Source of the DNA: Perlucidibaca sp.
GTDB taxonomy: Bacteria; Pseudomonadota; Gammaproteobacteria; Pseudomonadales; Moraxellaceae
Direction of reading: 5' to 3'
DNA length: 64,000 nt
Assembly: GCA_023265995.1 (NCBI GenBank)
Contig: JAHFSA010000008.1
Coordinates: forward strand, 96,239 to 160,238
Part shown: positions 34,873 to 47,459 of the stretch, piece after piece
How the letters are laid out: each line of letters opens with the position of its first letter
Numbering within the stretch: the first letter of the stretch is position 1
The notes under the pieces: generated by a model
Database searches by the model: none
What the model was told of the DNA's origin: nothing
The model's input: the letters and a program-made list of their open reading frames with translations, nothing else
Made by a program: the position numbers and the translations under genes

Positions 34873-36504
34873 ATGCACCTGATCAGGAATGTGATCCCCT
34901 ACCGCTATTTCGCCTGGCTGTTCAGCGGCCTGGCCTTCCTGGCCTCGTTGCTGCTGCTCTGGTACAACCCGCTGATCGGTCTGACGCCAGTCGTCGTCTT
35001 CGGCGCACTGACCGCGCTCGGGGCACTGGACTTCTTCCAGACCAAACAGGCCATACGCCGGAACTATCCGATCATGGCGCACTTCCGCTTCCTCTTCGAA
35101 GCCGTGCGCCCGGAAATCCGCCAGTACTTTCTCGAATCCGACACCGAAACCATTCCGTTCTCGCGCGCCCAGCGCTCGCTGGTCTACCAGCGCGCCAAGA
35201 ACGTCGTCGACAAGAAGGCCTACGGCACCCTCATCGATGTCTACGAAGAGCATTACGAGTGGATCAATCACTCGGTCAGCGCGGTCAAGATCAAGGATCA
35301 TGACTTCCGCACCATGATCGGCTCCGCGCAGTGCAGCCAGCCCTACTCGCTGTCGGTCTACAACATCTCCGCCATGAGCTTCGGCGCACTCTCGGCCAAT
35401 GCCATCCTGGCGCTCAACAAGGGCGCGAAGATGGGCGGCTTTGCCCATGACACCGGCGAGGGCTCGATCAGCCGCTATCACCGCGAGAACGGCGGCGATC
35501 TGATCTGGGAAATCGGCAGCGGCTATTTCGGCTGCCGCAATCCCGACGGCAGCTTCAACCCCGAGCGCTTCGCCGAGAATGCCCGCGATCCGCAGGTGAA
35601 GATGGTCGAACTCAAGCTCAGCCAAGGCGCCAAGCCGGGCCACGGCGGCATTCTGCCGGCGGCCAAGGTGACCGCCGAGATCGCCGCCGCACGCGGCGTG
35701 ACCGAAGGCGAGGACTGCGTGTCGCCGGCCACCCATTCGGCGTTCTCGACGCCGGTGGAGCTCATGCAGTTCATTGCCCGCCTGCGCGAACTGTCCGGCG
35801 GCAAGCCGGTCGGCTTCAAGTTCTGCCTGGGCCACCCGTGGGAGTTCTTCGCCATCTGCAAGGCCATGCTGAAGACCGGTATCACGCCCGACTACATCGT
35901 GGTGGATGGCGCCGAGGGCGGCACGGCGGCCGCCCCGGTGGAGTTCACCGACCATCTCGGCACGCCCATGCACGAAGGCCTGGTGCTGGTGCACAACACC
36001 CTGGTCGGTCTCAATCTGCGTGATCGCGTCAAGATCGGTGCCGCCGGCAAGATCGTCTCCGCCTTCGACATTGCCCGCACCCTGGCGCTCGGTGCCGACT
36101 GGTGCAACTCGGGGCGCGGCTTCATGTTCGCGCTCGGCTGCATCATGGCGCAGACCTGCCACACCGGGCGCTGCCCGACCGGCGTCGCCACCCAGAGCTG
36201 GCTGCGTCAGCGCGCGCTGGATCCGGCCGACAAGGCCACGCGTGTCTTCCACTTCCACCAGAACACCATGAAGGCACTGGGCGAGATCGTCGGTGCCGCC
36301 GGCCTCAAGCACCCCAACCAGCTGCGCCCGCATCACATCGTGCGCCGTGTCTCGGTCAACGAGGTGGCGCTGGTGTCGGCACTGGTCAAGTACCTGCAGC
36401 CGGGCGATCTGCTGGAAAACCGCGCCGAACACCCGGTCTATCAACTGTTCTGGAAGATGGCCAGCGCCGACACCTTCGAGCCGGTGGCCGACTGCGTGTT
36501 CTGA
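34873..36504 (+). CDS. Membrane-anchored glutamate-synthase-like FMN protein (GltB2 type)
   Basis: The 543-residue product has two N-terminal membrane helices (12-31 and 35-53) and then the FMN-binding glutamate synthase domain. The sequence shows AMSFGALSANAILALNKGAK, the GEGS(I)SRYH segment, KPGHGG, VDGAEGGTAAAP and the [3Fe-4S] cysteine motif C-x5-C-x4-C in GCIMAQTCHTGRCPTGV. The glutaminase and C-terminal domains of classical GltB are missing, as usual in this subfamily. The physiological reaction is unknown; ammonia-dependent glutamate synthesis is only a possibility. Confidence 0.85.
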   Translation: MHLIRNVIPYRYFAWLFSGLAFLASLLLLWYNPLIGLTPVVVFGALTALGALDFFQTKQAIRRNYPIMAHFRFLFEAVRPEIRQYFLESDTETIPFSRAQRSLVYQRAKNVVDKKAYGTLIDVYEEHYEWINHSVSAVKIKDHDFRTMIGSAQCSQPYSLSVYNISAMSFGALSANAILALNKGAKMGGFAHDTGEGSISRYHRENGGDLIWEIGSGYFGCRNPDGSFNPERFAENARDPQVKMVELKLSQGAKPGHGGILPAAKVTAEIAAARGVTEGEDCVSPATHSAFSTPVELMQFIARLRELSGGKPVGFKFCLGHPWEFFAICKAMLKTGITPDYIVVDGAEGGTAAAPVEFTDHLGTPMHEGLVLVHNTLVGLNLRDRVKIGAAGKIVSAFDIARTLALGADWCNSGRGFMFALGCIMAQTCHTGRCPTGVATQSWLRQRALDPADKATRVFHFHQNTMKALGEIVGAAGLKHPNQLRPHHIVRRVSVNEVALVSALVKYLQPGDLLENRAEHPVYQLFWKMASADTFEPVADCVF

Positions 36505-36524
36505 CCCGGAAAACGCCGGTCCGC

Positions 36525-37367
36525 TCAGCCCAGTCGCAAGGCCTGCATGGCATTGCGACTGAAGGCCTCGGCCAGCGTCTCGCGTGACTCCGGCCTGATC
36601 TCGGCGAAGCAGTCAAGCACGTCCGGCAGATAGGCCGGGCTGTTGCGCACGCGCTCGCCGGGCTGACGCTCGCGGCCATCGCCATGCTGGTCGCAATGGC
36701 GAAAAGGCACCAGATCCGGTGCATCGGTTTCAAGCACGAAGGCATCCAGCGGCAAGCTCGTGGCGACAGCACGCAGACGCGCCGACTGCGGATAGGTCAG
36801 CGGCCCGCCCAGGCCCAGATGCAGGCCGAGGCGACGGTATTGCCCGGCCTCTTCGACACTGCCCGAGAACGCATGCAGGATGCCGCCACTGACGTGGCGC
36901 GTGCGCTTCAGGCTGGCCTGGATGTCGGCATGACAGCGGCGGGCATGCAGGATGACCGGCAGATCGCGCTGCCGCGCGAGATCGAGCTGAGCCTCGAACA
37001 GGGCTTTCTGACGCGCCCAGGCGGCATCGGTAACGAGTTCGGGCAGAAAGCGGTCGAGGCCTATTTCACCTACCGCGACAACATCGGGAGAAGCTGCCAG
37101 CAAGGCCGCCAGAGCGTCGAGATCCGCGTCGACATGCGCGGCCAGATGCACCGGATGCAGGCCGAGAGCCGGCCAGAGACGGGGCGCGGCAGCCGTGGCC
37201 CGGCTGTGTGCGCGACAGAGTCGCAGCAGGCTGTGCCAGCGCGAGGCGACGTAGGCCGGCACCACGATGCCGCTGACACCGGCGGCCCGGGCCGCGGCCA
37301 GCACGGACTCGCGATCGGCATCGAACTCGGGGGCATCGAGATGGCAGTGACTGTCGATCAACTCCAT
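36525..37367 (-). CDS. TatD-family metal-dependent hydrolase
   Basis: The 280-residue TIM-barrel product has the metal-binding motifs SHCHLD (6-11), LGLHPVH, GEIGLDRF, ILHARR, HAFSGS and ETDAPD of TatD DNases. In E. coli related proteins act as 3'-5' exonucleases or deoxyribonucleases in repair. The gene is the last of prfC-DUF3298-tatD and converges with the FMN protein gene 20 bases away. The exact TatD/YcfH/YjjV subtype is not decided, though YjjV-like length fits. Confidence 0.88.
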   Translation of the reverse strand: MELIDSHCHLDAPEFDADRESVLAAARAAGVSGIVVPAYVASRWHSLLRLCRAHSRATAAAPRLWPALGLHPVHLAAHVDADLDALAALLAASPDVVAVGEIGLDRFLPELVTDAAWARQKALFEAQLDLARQRDLPVILHARRCHADIQASLKRTRHVSGGILHAFSGSVEEAGQYRRLGLHLGLGGPLTYPQSARLRAVATSLPLDAFVLETDAPDLVPFRHCDQHGDGRERQPGERVRNSPAYLPDVLDCFAEIRPESRETLAEAFSRNAMQALRLG

Positions 37368-37384
37368 GGCCTCTCTCCCGCTGC

Positions 37385-38139
37385 TCAGCGCGCCGGCAGG
37401 TACTCCGGCTTCAGCACGCCGACGAGACGGGCATAGTCCAGCCTGATCTCCGGCGTGCCCTCGGAGTATGGCCCGATGGCATAGGGCTGGTACTTGAGCA
37501 CCAGGGCATCGGGCTTGAGCGCAAAGTTGCCGGTCTTGCCGAACGGCCAGCCAGCGCCCAGAGAAGCGGCATCCTCGCGGCTGCGCACCCAGGCCTGGTG
37601 GGCGTGCTGCGCCTCGCTCCAGAACGCGGCATCGCGGCCGGGCAGAATGACATCCGCCAGCTTGAGCACCTTGCCGAGACGACGATCCCAGTTGATGTAC
37701 GCCACCGAGGTCATGCCGTGGGCACCCCCGGTATAGCTGTAGTTCTCGGTATCGATGAGCGTGACGTCATTGAGGCCGGTCAGCATTTTCGCGGCCAGCA
37801 TCTGCTCCCATGGCTCGTTCGCCGCGACGGCATCGGCCAGGAAGCCCTCGCCGAGCAGACGCAGGGAGCCCTGCATGTCGGGGCCGGCCGGCGCCTCGGC
37901 GACGACGCGCAGGGCGGCATCCAGCGCCGGCTGCGGCGGGAAGGCCAGCCAGTCGGCCTTGAAGCTGGCGCAACGGATGCGGCACTTGCCGCTGGCCTGG
38001 ATATCGACCTTTACCGGTGTCGCCACCAGTGCCGGAACAACGGCTGCGGGTGCCGCCGTCGCGACCGGCTTCCTGCGTTCGCAGGCGGTCAGCGCCAGTG
38101 CCGACAGCAGGGAGAGGATCAGCGCACGGCGCAGCAGCA

Positions 38140-38140
<1 letters not shown>
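37385..38140 (-). CDS. DUF3298 (RsiV-like) lipoprotein
   Basis: The 251-residue product has a lipoprotein signal with lipobox LALTAC (Cys20). It has the DUF4163/DUF3298 arrangement seen in RsiV: the SYTGGAHGMTSVAYINWD motif and a C-terminal VLKYQPYAIGPYSEGTPEIRLDYARL segment. Such proteins bind lysozyme in some bacteria, but the role here is unknown. The ATG at 38140 overlaps the prfC stop (TGATG), indicating translational coupling. tatD follows after 17 bases. Confidence 0.82.
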
Positions 38141-39729
<1,589 letters not shown>

Positions 39730-39793
39730 GGGGTCAGCGTGCTCGATCAGCGGATCGCGCGATTATACGGCATCTGCCGGATATCGGGGCGGC

Positions 39794-40246
39794 TCAGCCC
39801 ATGCCCGTGGAGCAGGCCATGAGCAAGGCATCCTCGCTGCCGCCGGCATCCTTGTAGTAGTTCCTGCGGATGCTCAGCTCGTTGTAGCCCAGCGACTGGT
39901 AGAGCGTGATCGCCGGCAGGTTGGACACGCGCACTTCGAGAAACCAGATGCTGATGCCCTCGACCATGACCTCGTCCATGAGCCGGCGCAGCAGCTCACG
40001 CCCGTACCCATGACCGCGCAGCTCCGGATCTATGGCGATGTCGAGCAGATGCGCCTCATCGAGAATGCGCTGCACGAAGGCGAAGCCGAGCAGCCGGCCG
40101 CCAGCCTCCTCGAGGACAAAGCCATGGTGGCTGTCCAGCGACTCCTGCAGGCCCTTCATGGGCCAGGGTGAAGGATGCGACACCTGCTCGATGGCATGGA
40201 CGGCAAACAGATCGGCACGGGTCATGGCCCGCAACGTCGCAGTCAT
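39794..40246 (-). CDS. rimI: Ribosomal protein S18 alanine N-acetyltransferase RimI
   Basis: The 150-residue GNAT acetylates the N-terminus of ribosomal protein S18. Visible are LLDIAIDPELRGHGYGRELLRRLM (acetyl-CoA loop R/Q-x-x-G-x-G/A) and RVSNLPAITLYQSLGYNELSIRRNYY, matching RimI closely, with SEDALLM at the end. ATG 40246 is chosen, 4 bases after the stop of the preceding gene. The gene follows a HolD-like gene, as rimI follows holD in enterobacteria. Confidence 0.94.
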   Translation of the reverse strand: MTATLRAMTRADLFAVHAIEQVSHPSPWPMKGLQESLDSHHGFVLEEAGGRLLGFAFVQRILDEAHLLDIAIDPELRGHGYGRELLRRLMDEVMVEGISIWFLEVRVSNLPAITLYQSLGYNELSIRRNYYKDAGGSEDALLMACSTGMG

Positions 40247-40250
40247 GTCC

Positions 40251-41015
40251 TCAGACCCCGGCCGCCAGCTGCTGCCAGAGCGCGCGCTTGGCCAGCGGGC
40301 TGGCCAGCAGCTCCGCCAGCGAGGGCAGCAGACGATGCGGACGCTCGACGAAAGGCGCCAGCGCCGGGCCGAGCAGCAGCAGACGGTCACCACCATCGAG
40401 ATCACGGCCCAGCCAGCCCTGCACAAAGGCACGCGCGGCATCGGCACCATTGCCGATCATGCCGGCCGACTTCCCGCTCGCGGTCAGCGGCCACGAAAAA
40501 TCGGCCGCCAGCTGCTGCGGCGTCCAGGACAGGGCACGACAGATCGCCTGCCAGAGCTGACGCTCGGGCGCGCCGAGATCCGGGTAGGCGCCCAGATCCA
40601 GCAGCACCGCCAGCTGCGGTGCGACCTGAACCAGGCGGCAGGTGAAGCTGGGCGCCGGCTCGGCGGCCATGGCCGGAGACACGACTGCAGACACGGGAGT
40701 GGCGACAGGCGCCTCCGGGGTCGTCAGCGCCGGACGCCTGGGCGTCTGCTGCAGCAATGAAGCGGCCTCTGCCAGCGCTGGCAGAGGTGCGCGTGGCGCG
40801 CTGGCCGTCTGGAGTGGCACGGACTCGCGCACAGGCACGGCTGCCAGTGCGTGAGCCGGAGTCGCACTGATGCGCTCGCTCACCACTTCAGGCGCCACCG
40901 GCTCGATGACACTAGCGGCAGCGCCCGGCAGCGGCGCGCGCGCCACGAACAGGGGGATGCCCAGCGCGGCGAGATACTCGCGACGCCGTGCCTCGGGCAT
41001 GACCGCTGCCTGCAT
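40251..41015 (-). CDS. Putative DNA polymerase III psi subunit (HolD-like), diverged
   Basis: The 254-residue product is not firmly recognised. It starts [26 protein letters not shown], resembling the N-terminal (R)RxYLxxLGI(P) motif by which HolD psi subunits bind chi. A 100-residue Ala/Pro-rich linker follows, and then a folded C-terminal domain (about 125-254) with LLDLGAYPDLGAPERQLWQAICRALSW and RLLLLGPALAPFV. It lies directly upstream of rimI, as holD does in E. coli, and its ATG overlaps the leuA stop (TGATG). The assignment is by motif and synteny only. A second in-frame ATG is at 41000. Confidence 0.5.
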   Translation of the reverse strand: MQAAVMPEARRREYLAALGIPLFVARAPLPGAAASVIEPVAPEVVSERISATPAHALAAVPVRESVPLQTASAPRAPLPALAEAASLLQQTPRRPALTTPEAPVATPVSAVVSPAMAAEPAPSFTCRLVQVAPQLAVLLDLGAYPDLGAPERQLWQAICRALSWTPQQLAADFSWPLTASGKSAGMIGNGADAARAFVQGWLGRDLDGGDRLLLLGPALAPFVERPHRLLPSLAELLASPLAKRALWQQLAAGV

Positions 41016-42559
41016 CAGATTTCCTCGCCCTGCGGATGTGCGCGCGGGGTGCCGCTGTGCATCAGGTTGAGCGCGTTGAGATAGGCCTTGGCGCTGGCGA
41101 TCACGATGTCGGTATCGGCGCCGTGACCATTGATGATGCGACCGGCCTGGCTCAGGCGCACGGTGACCTCACCCTGGGAGTCGGTGCCGCTGGTGATGGC
41201 ATTGACCGAGTACAGCTCCAGCGTGGTGCCGGAGTTGGCCACCGCCTCGATGGCGCGGAAGGTGGCATCGACCGGACCGGAGCCGGTGGCGGTCACCGGC
41301 TTGTCGGCACCATGGACCGACAGCATCAGCTTCGCTTCCGGCGTGGTCCCGGTCTTCGACGTCACTTCCAGCGTCACCAGCTTGAACACTTCCTCGGCAT
41401 TGGGCTGGGCATCCGAGACCAGGGCGTGGATGTCCTCGTCGAAGATCTCGTGCTTCTTGTCCGCCAGCTCCTTGAAGCGCACGAAGAGCTGGTTCAGCGA
41501 ATTGTCGCTGCCGACCGGAATGCCCAGCTCCTCGAGACGGGCACGGAAGGCGGCACGACCGGAATGCTTGCCGAGCACCATGCGGTTGGCGTTCCAGCCA
41601 ACATCCTCGGCGCGCATGATCTCGTAGGTCTCGCGGTGCTTGAGCACGCCGTCCTGATGGATGCCGGACTCGTGCGCGAAGGCGTTGGCGCCGACGATGG
41701 CCTTGTTCGGCTGCACCGGGAAGCCGGTGATGGACGACACCAGACGCGAGGTCGGCACGATCTCCGGCGTCCAGATCGTGGTCTCGACCGGGAACAGGTC
41801 GGCACGCGTCTTCACCGCCATCACGACCTCTTCCAGCGAGGCATTGCCGGCACGCTCACCGAGACCGTTGATGGTGCACTCGACCTGGCGCGCGCCGTTG
41901 AGCACGGCCGACAGCGAGTTCGCCACGGCGAGGCCGAGGTCGTTGTGGCAGTGCACCGAGAAGATGGCCTTGTCGGCATTCGGGATGCGCGCCAGCAGCT
42001 GGCCTATGGTCTCGCCGAACTGGCCGGGAATGGCATAGCCGACGGTGTCGGGAATGTTGATGGTGCGCGCGCCGGCATCGATGGCGGCCTCGATGATGCG
42101 GCAGAGGAAGTCGATCTCGGAGCGACCGGCATCCTCGCAGGAGAACTCGACGTCATCGACCAGGTTGCGCGCGTACTTGACCGCGCGCACGGCGTTCTCG
42201 ACGACGGCATCCGGCTCCAGACGCAGCTTGTACTTCATGTGGATCGGCGAGGTCGCGATGAAGGTGTGGATGCGCGCGGCATTGGCCGGACGCAGCGCCT
42301 CGGCGGCACGATCGATGTCCTCGGCGCGTGCGCGCGACAGCGAGCAGATGCGCGAATCCTTCACCGCCGCAGCGACGGCACGCACGGACTCGAAATCACC
42401 TTGCGAGGCGATGGCGAAGCCGGCCTCGATGACATCCACCCGCATGCGCTCCAGCGCCTTGCCGATGCGCACCTTCTCGTCGAGGGTCATGGACGCGCCC
42501 GGGCTTTGTTCGCCGTCGCGCATGGTGGTGTCAAATATGAAGAGCTTGTCTTTGCTCAT
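41015..42559 (-). CDS. leuA: 2-isopropylmalate synthase
   Basis: The product catalyses the first committed step of leucine synthesis, joining acetyl-CoA and 2-oxoisovalerate. The 514-residue protein has [14 protein letters not shown] at the catalytic barrel start, the metal-binding [28 protein letters not shown], and the C-terminal regulatory domain ([19 protein letters not shown]...) that binds leucine. Start ATG 42559. It follows the solute-binding protein gene by 14 bases and overlaps the HolD-like gene by one base. No leader peptide or T-box was seen upstream. Confidence 0.97.
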   Translation of the reverse strand: MSKDKLFIFDTTMRDGEQSPGASMTLDEKVRIGKALERMRVDVIEAGFAIASQGDFESVRAVAAAVKDSRICSLSRARAEDIDRAAEALRPANAARIHTFIATSPIHMKYKLRLEPDAVVENAVRAVKYARNLVDDVEFSCEDAGRSEIDFLCRIIEAAIDAGARTINIPDTVGYAIPGQFGETIGQLLARIPNADKAIFSVHCHNDLGLAVANSLSAVLNGARQVECTINGLGERAGNASLEEVVMAVKTRADLFPVETTIWTPEIVPTSRLVSSITGFPVQPNKAIVGANAFAHESGIHQDGVLKHRETYEIMRAEDVGWNANRMVLGKHSGRAAFRARLEELGIPVGSDNSLNQLFVRFKELADKKHEIFDEDIHALVSDAQPNAEEVFKLVTLEVTSKTGTTPEAKLMLSVHGADKPVTATGSGPVDATFRAIEAVANSGTTLELYSVNAITSGTDSQGEVTVRLSQAGRIINGHGADTDIVIASAKAYLNALNLMHSGTPRAHPQGEEI

Positions 42560-42573
42560 GGGCAGTCTCCCCG

Positions 42574-43656
42574 TCATTCATCGTTGCGCGAGCACTCGGC
42601 CAGCTCCTGGTTGATCTTGCAGCGCACGCGCTTGAGCAGCTTCATCATGCGCGGGTCGTAGTCACCCTCGCGCATCATGGCAATCCGCGCTTCGCGCATC
42701 ATGTCGATATAGCGTGCCTTGTCGCTCGGCGTCAGATCCATCCAGTATTTTGCATCAATCCCTTTCTCTTCGCGCGCGACATATTCAAATGCGCGATCGA
42801 TCTGGCTGAGCACGAACTCGCGCAGCTTCTGCCCGACATCCGGCGGGAAGCGATCGCGGCGGATGATCAGGGAGGCGCTCAGCATGGCCATGGGAAAGCG
42901 GTAGACCGCACCCTTGTCACCAATGCCGCGATAGATCTCCAGCGGCTTGAAGGCCACTGCCGGGGCGGCAATGATGTCGACCTGGCCGTTGTTGAACTTG
43001 CCGGCGAAGTTGGTGATGTCGGATGCCACCGGCTGAGCGCCCAGGCGCTGCACCATCTTGGCCTGGGACTTGTCCCATTCGAGCACGGCGACCTTCTTGC
43101 CGGCGGCCTTCTCGACGGAGTTGATGCTGCGGTCACGCACCATGACGAAGACCGCGCCCAGCGGAATGGTACCGACCACCTCGTACTGGCCGCTGACCAT
43201 CAGCGGCGCCATCTTGGGGTCGGCCAGGGTGTTCAGCACCGCGCGCATGTGGGCATTGTCGGGAACCGCACCAACGGCATCGAGACTGCCGACAAAATGA
43301 TTGAACTGCTTGGTGCGCAAGGTCGTGATGGCGACACCGTCGCACTGGCCGGCCTTGAGGTCCTCGGCGGCCACGCGCTCGTCGACATAGGCCTTGATCT
43401 CGGCATTGATGCCCCACTTGCGGGCTTCCAGCAGGTAGTCGCGGGCGTTGGCCACGGCCGGCCCGTTGGCGCCGACCGGGTCGAAGATGCAGAACTTGAC
43501 CGTCTTGCCCTTCATGGCCTGCATGACCTGCTGCTGTTCCTTGGTCAAAACCTGATCAGCCATGACCGTCCCGGAGGCCAGTGCAAGCAATACCGGAATA
43601 CTTTTGCTGACAGCGCTCAGCGTGTGTCGGAGCTGCTCAAAAAAATAGCCGGACAT
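42574..43656 (-). CDS. AdeT1/2-like periplasmic solute-binding protein
   Basis: The 360-residue product has an N-terminal hydrophobic signal ending VMA (about residue 33) and a mature part [29 protein letters not shown]. That part matches the putative solute-binding family containing AdeT1/AdeT2 of Acinetobacter. The fold is of periplasmic binding/TRAP type, with [32 protein letters not shown] and [19 protein letters not shown] segments. No transporter membrane genes are adjacent. ATG 43656 has GGAGG upstream. Ligand unknown; a link to aminoglycoside efflux has been claimed for AdeT but is not shown here. Confidence 0.7.
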   Translation of the reverse strand: MSGYFFEQLRHTLSAVSKSIPVLLALASGTVMADQVLTKEQQQVMQAMKGKTVKFCIFDPVGANGPAVANARDYLLEARKWGINAEIKAYVDERVAAEDLKAGQCDGVAITTLRTKQFNHFVGSLDAVGAVPDNAHMRAVLNTLADPKMAPLMVSGQYEVVGTIPLGAVFVMVRDRSINSVEKAAGKKVAVLEWDKSQAKMVQRLGAQPVASDITNFAGKFNNGQVDIIAAPAVAFKPLEIYRGIGDKGAVYRFPMAMLSASLIIRRDRFPPDVGQKLREFVLSQIDRAFEYVAREEKGIDAKYWMDLTPSDKARYIDMMREARIAMMREGDYDPRMMKLLKRVRCKINQELAECSRNDE

Positions 43657-43727
43657 GGCTCCCTCCTCGCCTTAATCATTGTTATTGTGCGCGCAGTTTT
43701 ACGCTGAATCTGACACCAGGAATGTGT

Positions 43728-44435
43728 ATGAGTTTACCCACCCCTTTCATCGCCTACCCGACCACGAATGAACTGCAGAACAATGTCCGGGTACTGCATG
43801 ACAAGCTCAAGGCCAATACCCGCGAATCGCAGTCCGTCGTTGCCACGAAACTCATCCAGGGCGCGGCGCACGAGCTGATCGAAACCTTTTTTGTCGGTCT
43901 GATTGCCGATCTGCAGGCTGCCGGCCAGGTCGCGGCCTATCGCGATGCCGAGTCCATGGTACGCGAGATCGACGACAAGCTGACATACTATCTCGGCTGG
44001 GCCTCCAGCTTCTTCAGCAACGATCGCATCCGCCCGGCCGTGGATCACTACCACGCCATGATGCAGCAGCTGCCGCTGGCCGGCGACATGCATCCGCACA
44101 TCGCCTTCGCGGTCAGCCCGGCACTCATGCAGCGCGCCGAACAGCAGCTGCCGGCCCTGCTGCGTGGCGAAGCCGCCGATGCCCGCGAGTCGGTCGAAGT
44201 GCTGATTGCTGTCATCGACGAAGCCCTGACCGCACTGCTGATCAAGCCCAAGCAGCTGATGAAGTTCAACTTCGTGGTGGACAAGACCCTCAATGGTGTC
44301 ATCTCGATGACCCAGAGCCTGGCCTACCGCAGCCTGCGCAAGGTTGGCGAACAGCTGCCGGCCGCGCACCAGCCGGTGCTGGCAAGGCATCTGCGCCGCT
44401 TCCTGTTCAGCGACATCGCGGCCCAGGCGGCCTGA
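43728..44435 (+). CDS. Uncharacterised helical protein, paralogue A of a convergent pair
   Basis: The 235-residue product has no signal peptide or membrane helix and appears all-alpha and cytosolic. It is not assigned to a known family. It is clearly paralogous to the gene at 44518-45210: both start with xPTPFIAxx, share LGWxxSFFSN(D/E)R, HxAFA(V/I)SPxL and a strongly conserved C-terminal KFNFVVDKTLNGVI segment followed by YRSLRKxGxQLP. ATG 43728 is chosen because CCAGGA lies upstream and it aligns with the paralogue; ATG 43722 is in frame. It is divergent from the solute-binding gene. Confidence 0.8.
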   Translation: MSLPTPFIAYPTTNELQNNVRVLHDKLKANTRESQSVVATKLIQGAAHELIETFFVGLIADLQAAGQVAAYRDAESMVREIDDKLTYYLGWASSFFSNDRIRPAVDHYHAMMQQLPLAGDMHPHIAFAVSPALMQRAEQQLPALLRGEAADARESVEVLIAVIDEALTALLIKPKQLMKFNFVVDKTLNGVISMTQSLAYRSLRKVGEQLPAAHQPVLARHLRRFLFSDIAAQAA

Positions 44436-44458
44436 GTCGTCACACGCTGCTGATAATG

Positions 44459-44488
44459 AAAAAGGCCTGTCGTGAGACAGGCCTTTTT
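44459..44488. terminator. Bidirectional terminator between the convergent paralogues
   Basis: AAAAAGGCCTGTC (44459-44471) and GACAGGCCTTTTT (44476-44488) form a perfect stem with a GTGA loop, with A- and T-runs on both strands, placed between the two convergent stops. Confidence 0.95.
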
Positions 44489-44517
44489 CATTGCGTCGTC
44501 GTTGCCGCCGACAAGCG

Positions 44518-45210
44518 TCAGCGCGGGGCGTGCAGAAAGCTTTCGAGGTGATCGGCAACCGCCGGGAAGAGCTTGGGCGGCAGCTGCGTGCCAAGCTTGC
44601 GGAAGCTGCGGAAAACCAGGGCATTGGTGACGGCGATGACACCATTGAGGGTCTTGTCCACCACGAAGTTGAACTTCATGCGCTGCTTGGGCACATAGAG
44701 CAACGGCTCCAGAGCCTCCTCGATCACCCGGATCAGCACCTCCACACCGGACTTGATGTCGGCCCGTGCCGGATCGCGCAGATTGGTCAGCGCCGCCTCC
44801 GCCTCGCGCGCCAACCCCGGGCTGATGGCGAATGCCAGATGCGCCTGCTCGCCCTCGACCGTGCCCATGCGCACCAGCAGTCCCTGGTAATGCAGCACCA
44901 CGGGAGCCAGACGCTCATTGCTGAAGAAGCTGGTGACCCAGCCGAGGTAATGACGCAGCTTGGCCTTGACCTCCTCGATCACCTCGTGGGCCTCGCGGAA
45001 GCCGGGATCACCGGTGGTTTCCAGCATGTGCCGGATCATGTTGCCGAAGAAGGAGTCGATCAGGTCGCAGGATGCCTCGGTGATGAGGCGCCCGGCCTCG
45101 GCGGCCTGCGAGGTCTTGCTGCCAGCCTGCAGGGTGGCGCTGAGGAGGGAAACATCCTCGGGCAGATTGTCGCTGATGCGGCAGGCAATGAACGGAGGCG
45201 TCGGCTGCAT
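44518..45210 (-). CDS. Uncharacterised helical protein, paralogue B of a convergent pair
   Basis: The 230-residue product is paralogous to the gene at 43728-44435 over its whole length: PTPPFIACRISDNLPEDV, HYLGWVTSFFSNERLAPVV, HLAFAISPGLAREAE, VPKQRMKFNFVVDKTLNGVI and FRSFRKLGTQLPPKL. The frame is open to 45363, but ATG 45210 is preferred because the two paralogues align from there. No signal peptide, membrane helix or catalytic motif is seen. It lies downstream of groEL on the same strand but behind the groEL terminator. Confidence 0.78.
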   Translation of the reverse strand: MQPTPPFIACRISDNLPEDVSLLSATLQAGSKTSQAAEAGRLITEASCDLIDSFFGNMIRHMLETTGDPGFREAHEVIEEVKAKLRHYLGWVTSFFSNERLAPVVLHYQGLLVRMGTVEGEQAHLAFAISPGLAREAEAALTNLRDPARADIKSGVEVLIRVIEEALEPLLYVPKQRMKFNFVVDKTLNGVIAVTNALVFRSFRKLGTQLPPKLFPAVADHLESFLHAPR

Positions 45211-45331
45211 GGTCTTGTCCGGTCTGGCAGTGAGTGCAGTCAGAATAATATGACAATCCGCTGACATGCCATGAGCCCGGATGACCGATATTTCCGGCTC
45301 TGCGGTCAAGCGCCGCCGCAGCCCGGACATG

Positions 45332-45360
45332 AAAAAGCCCGGCACAGGGCCGGGCTTTTT
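45332..45360 (-). terminator. Rho-independent terminator of groESL
   Basis: GCCCGGC (45337-45343) and GCCGGGC (45349-45355) pair, flanked by five A and five T. It lies 18 bases after the groEL stop on the minus strand. Confidence 0.93.
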
Positions 45361-45378
45361 CAAGCGCGACAGCCTGAC

Positions 45379-47040
<1,662 letters not shown>

Positions 47041-47080
47041 TCACGACAGACCGTGCGAGCTGGTCTGTCCAGGGTGTGGC

Positions 47081-47368
47081 TCAGGCCAGCACCGCGAAAA
47101 TTTCGGATTCCTTCATGATCAGCAGCTCTTCGCCGTCGACCTTGACGGTGCTGCCGCTGTACTGACCGAAGAGGACACGGTCGCCGACCTTGACGTCGAG
47201 CGGACGGACATCGCCGTTGTCCTTGATGATGCCGTTGCCGACAGCAACCACTTCGCCCTGCGAGGGCTTTTCGGCCGCGGAACCCGGCAGCAGGATGCCA
47301 CCTGCGGTCTTGGTTTCTTCTTCAACGCGACGGATCACAACGCGGTCGTGCAAAGGACGAATTTTCAT
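47081..47368 (-). CDS. groES: Co-chaperonin GroES
   Basis: The 95-residue lid protein of the GroEL chamber. The sequence [31 protein letters not shown] contains the mobile loop; [20 protein letters not shown] and [14 protein letters not shown] follow. ATG 47368 is used, with AGGAGG 6 bases upstream. It is the first gene of groESL. Confidence 0.98.
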   Translation of the reverse strand: MKIRPLHDRVVIRRVEEETKTAGGILLPGSAAEKPSQGEVVAVGNGIIKDNGDVRPLDVKVGDRVLFGQYSGSTVKVDGEELLIMKESEIFAVLA

Positions 47369-47459
47369 CAGAACCTCCTGGTTTGTGCGATGGAGCAAAG
47401 GGCTCAGGCGAGCCGCAGACTATCATTCATGCCGGCTGTGAACGCCGGCTTGTCTTCAC

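Noticed and set aside
47430..47449. GCCGGC inverted repeat upstream of groES as a CIRCE or terminator
   Set aside because: The arms GCCGGC are short and do not match CIRCE; there is no T-run, and the sigma-32 promoter lies just upstream.
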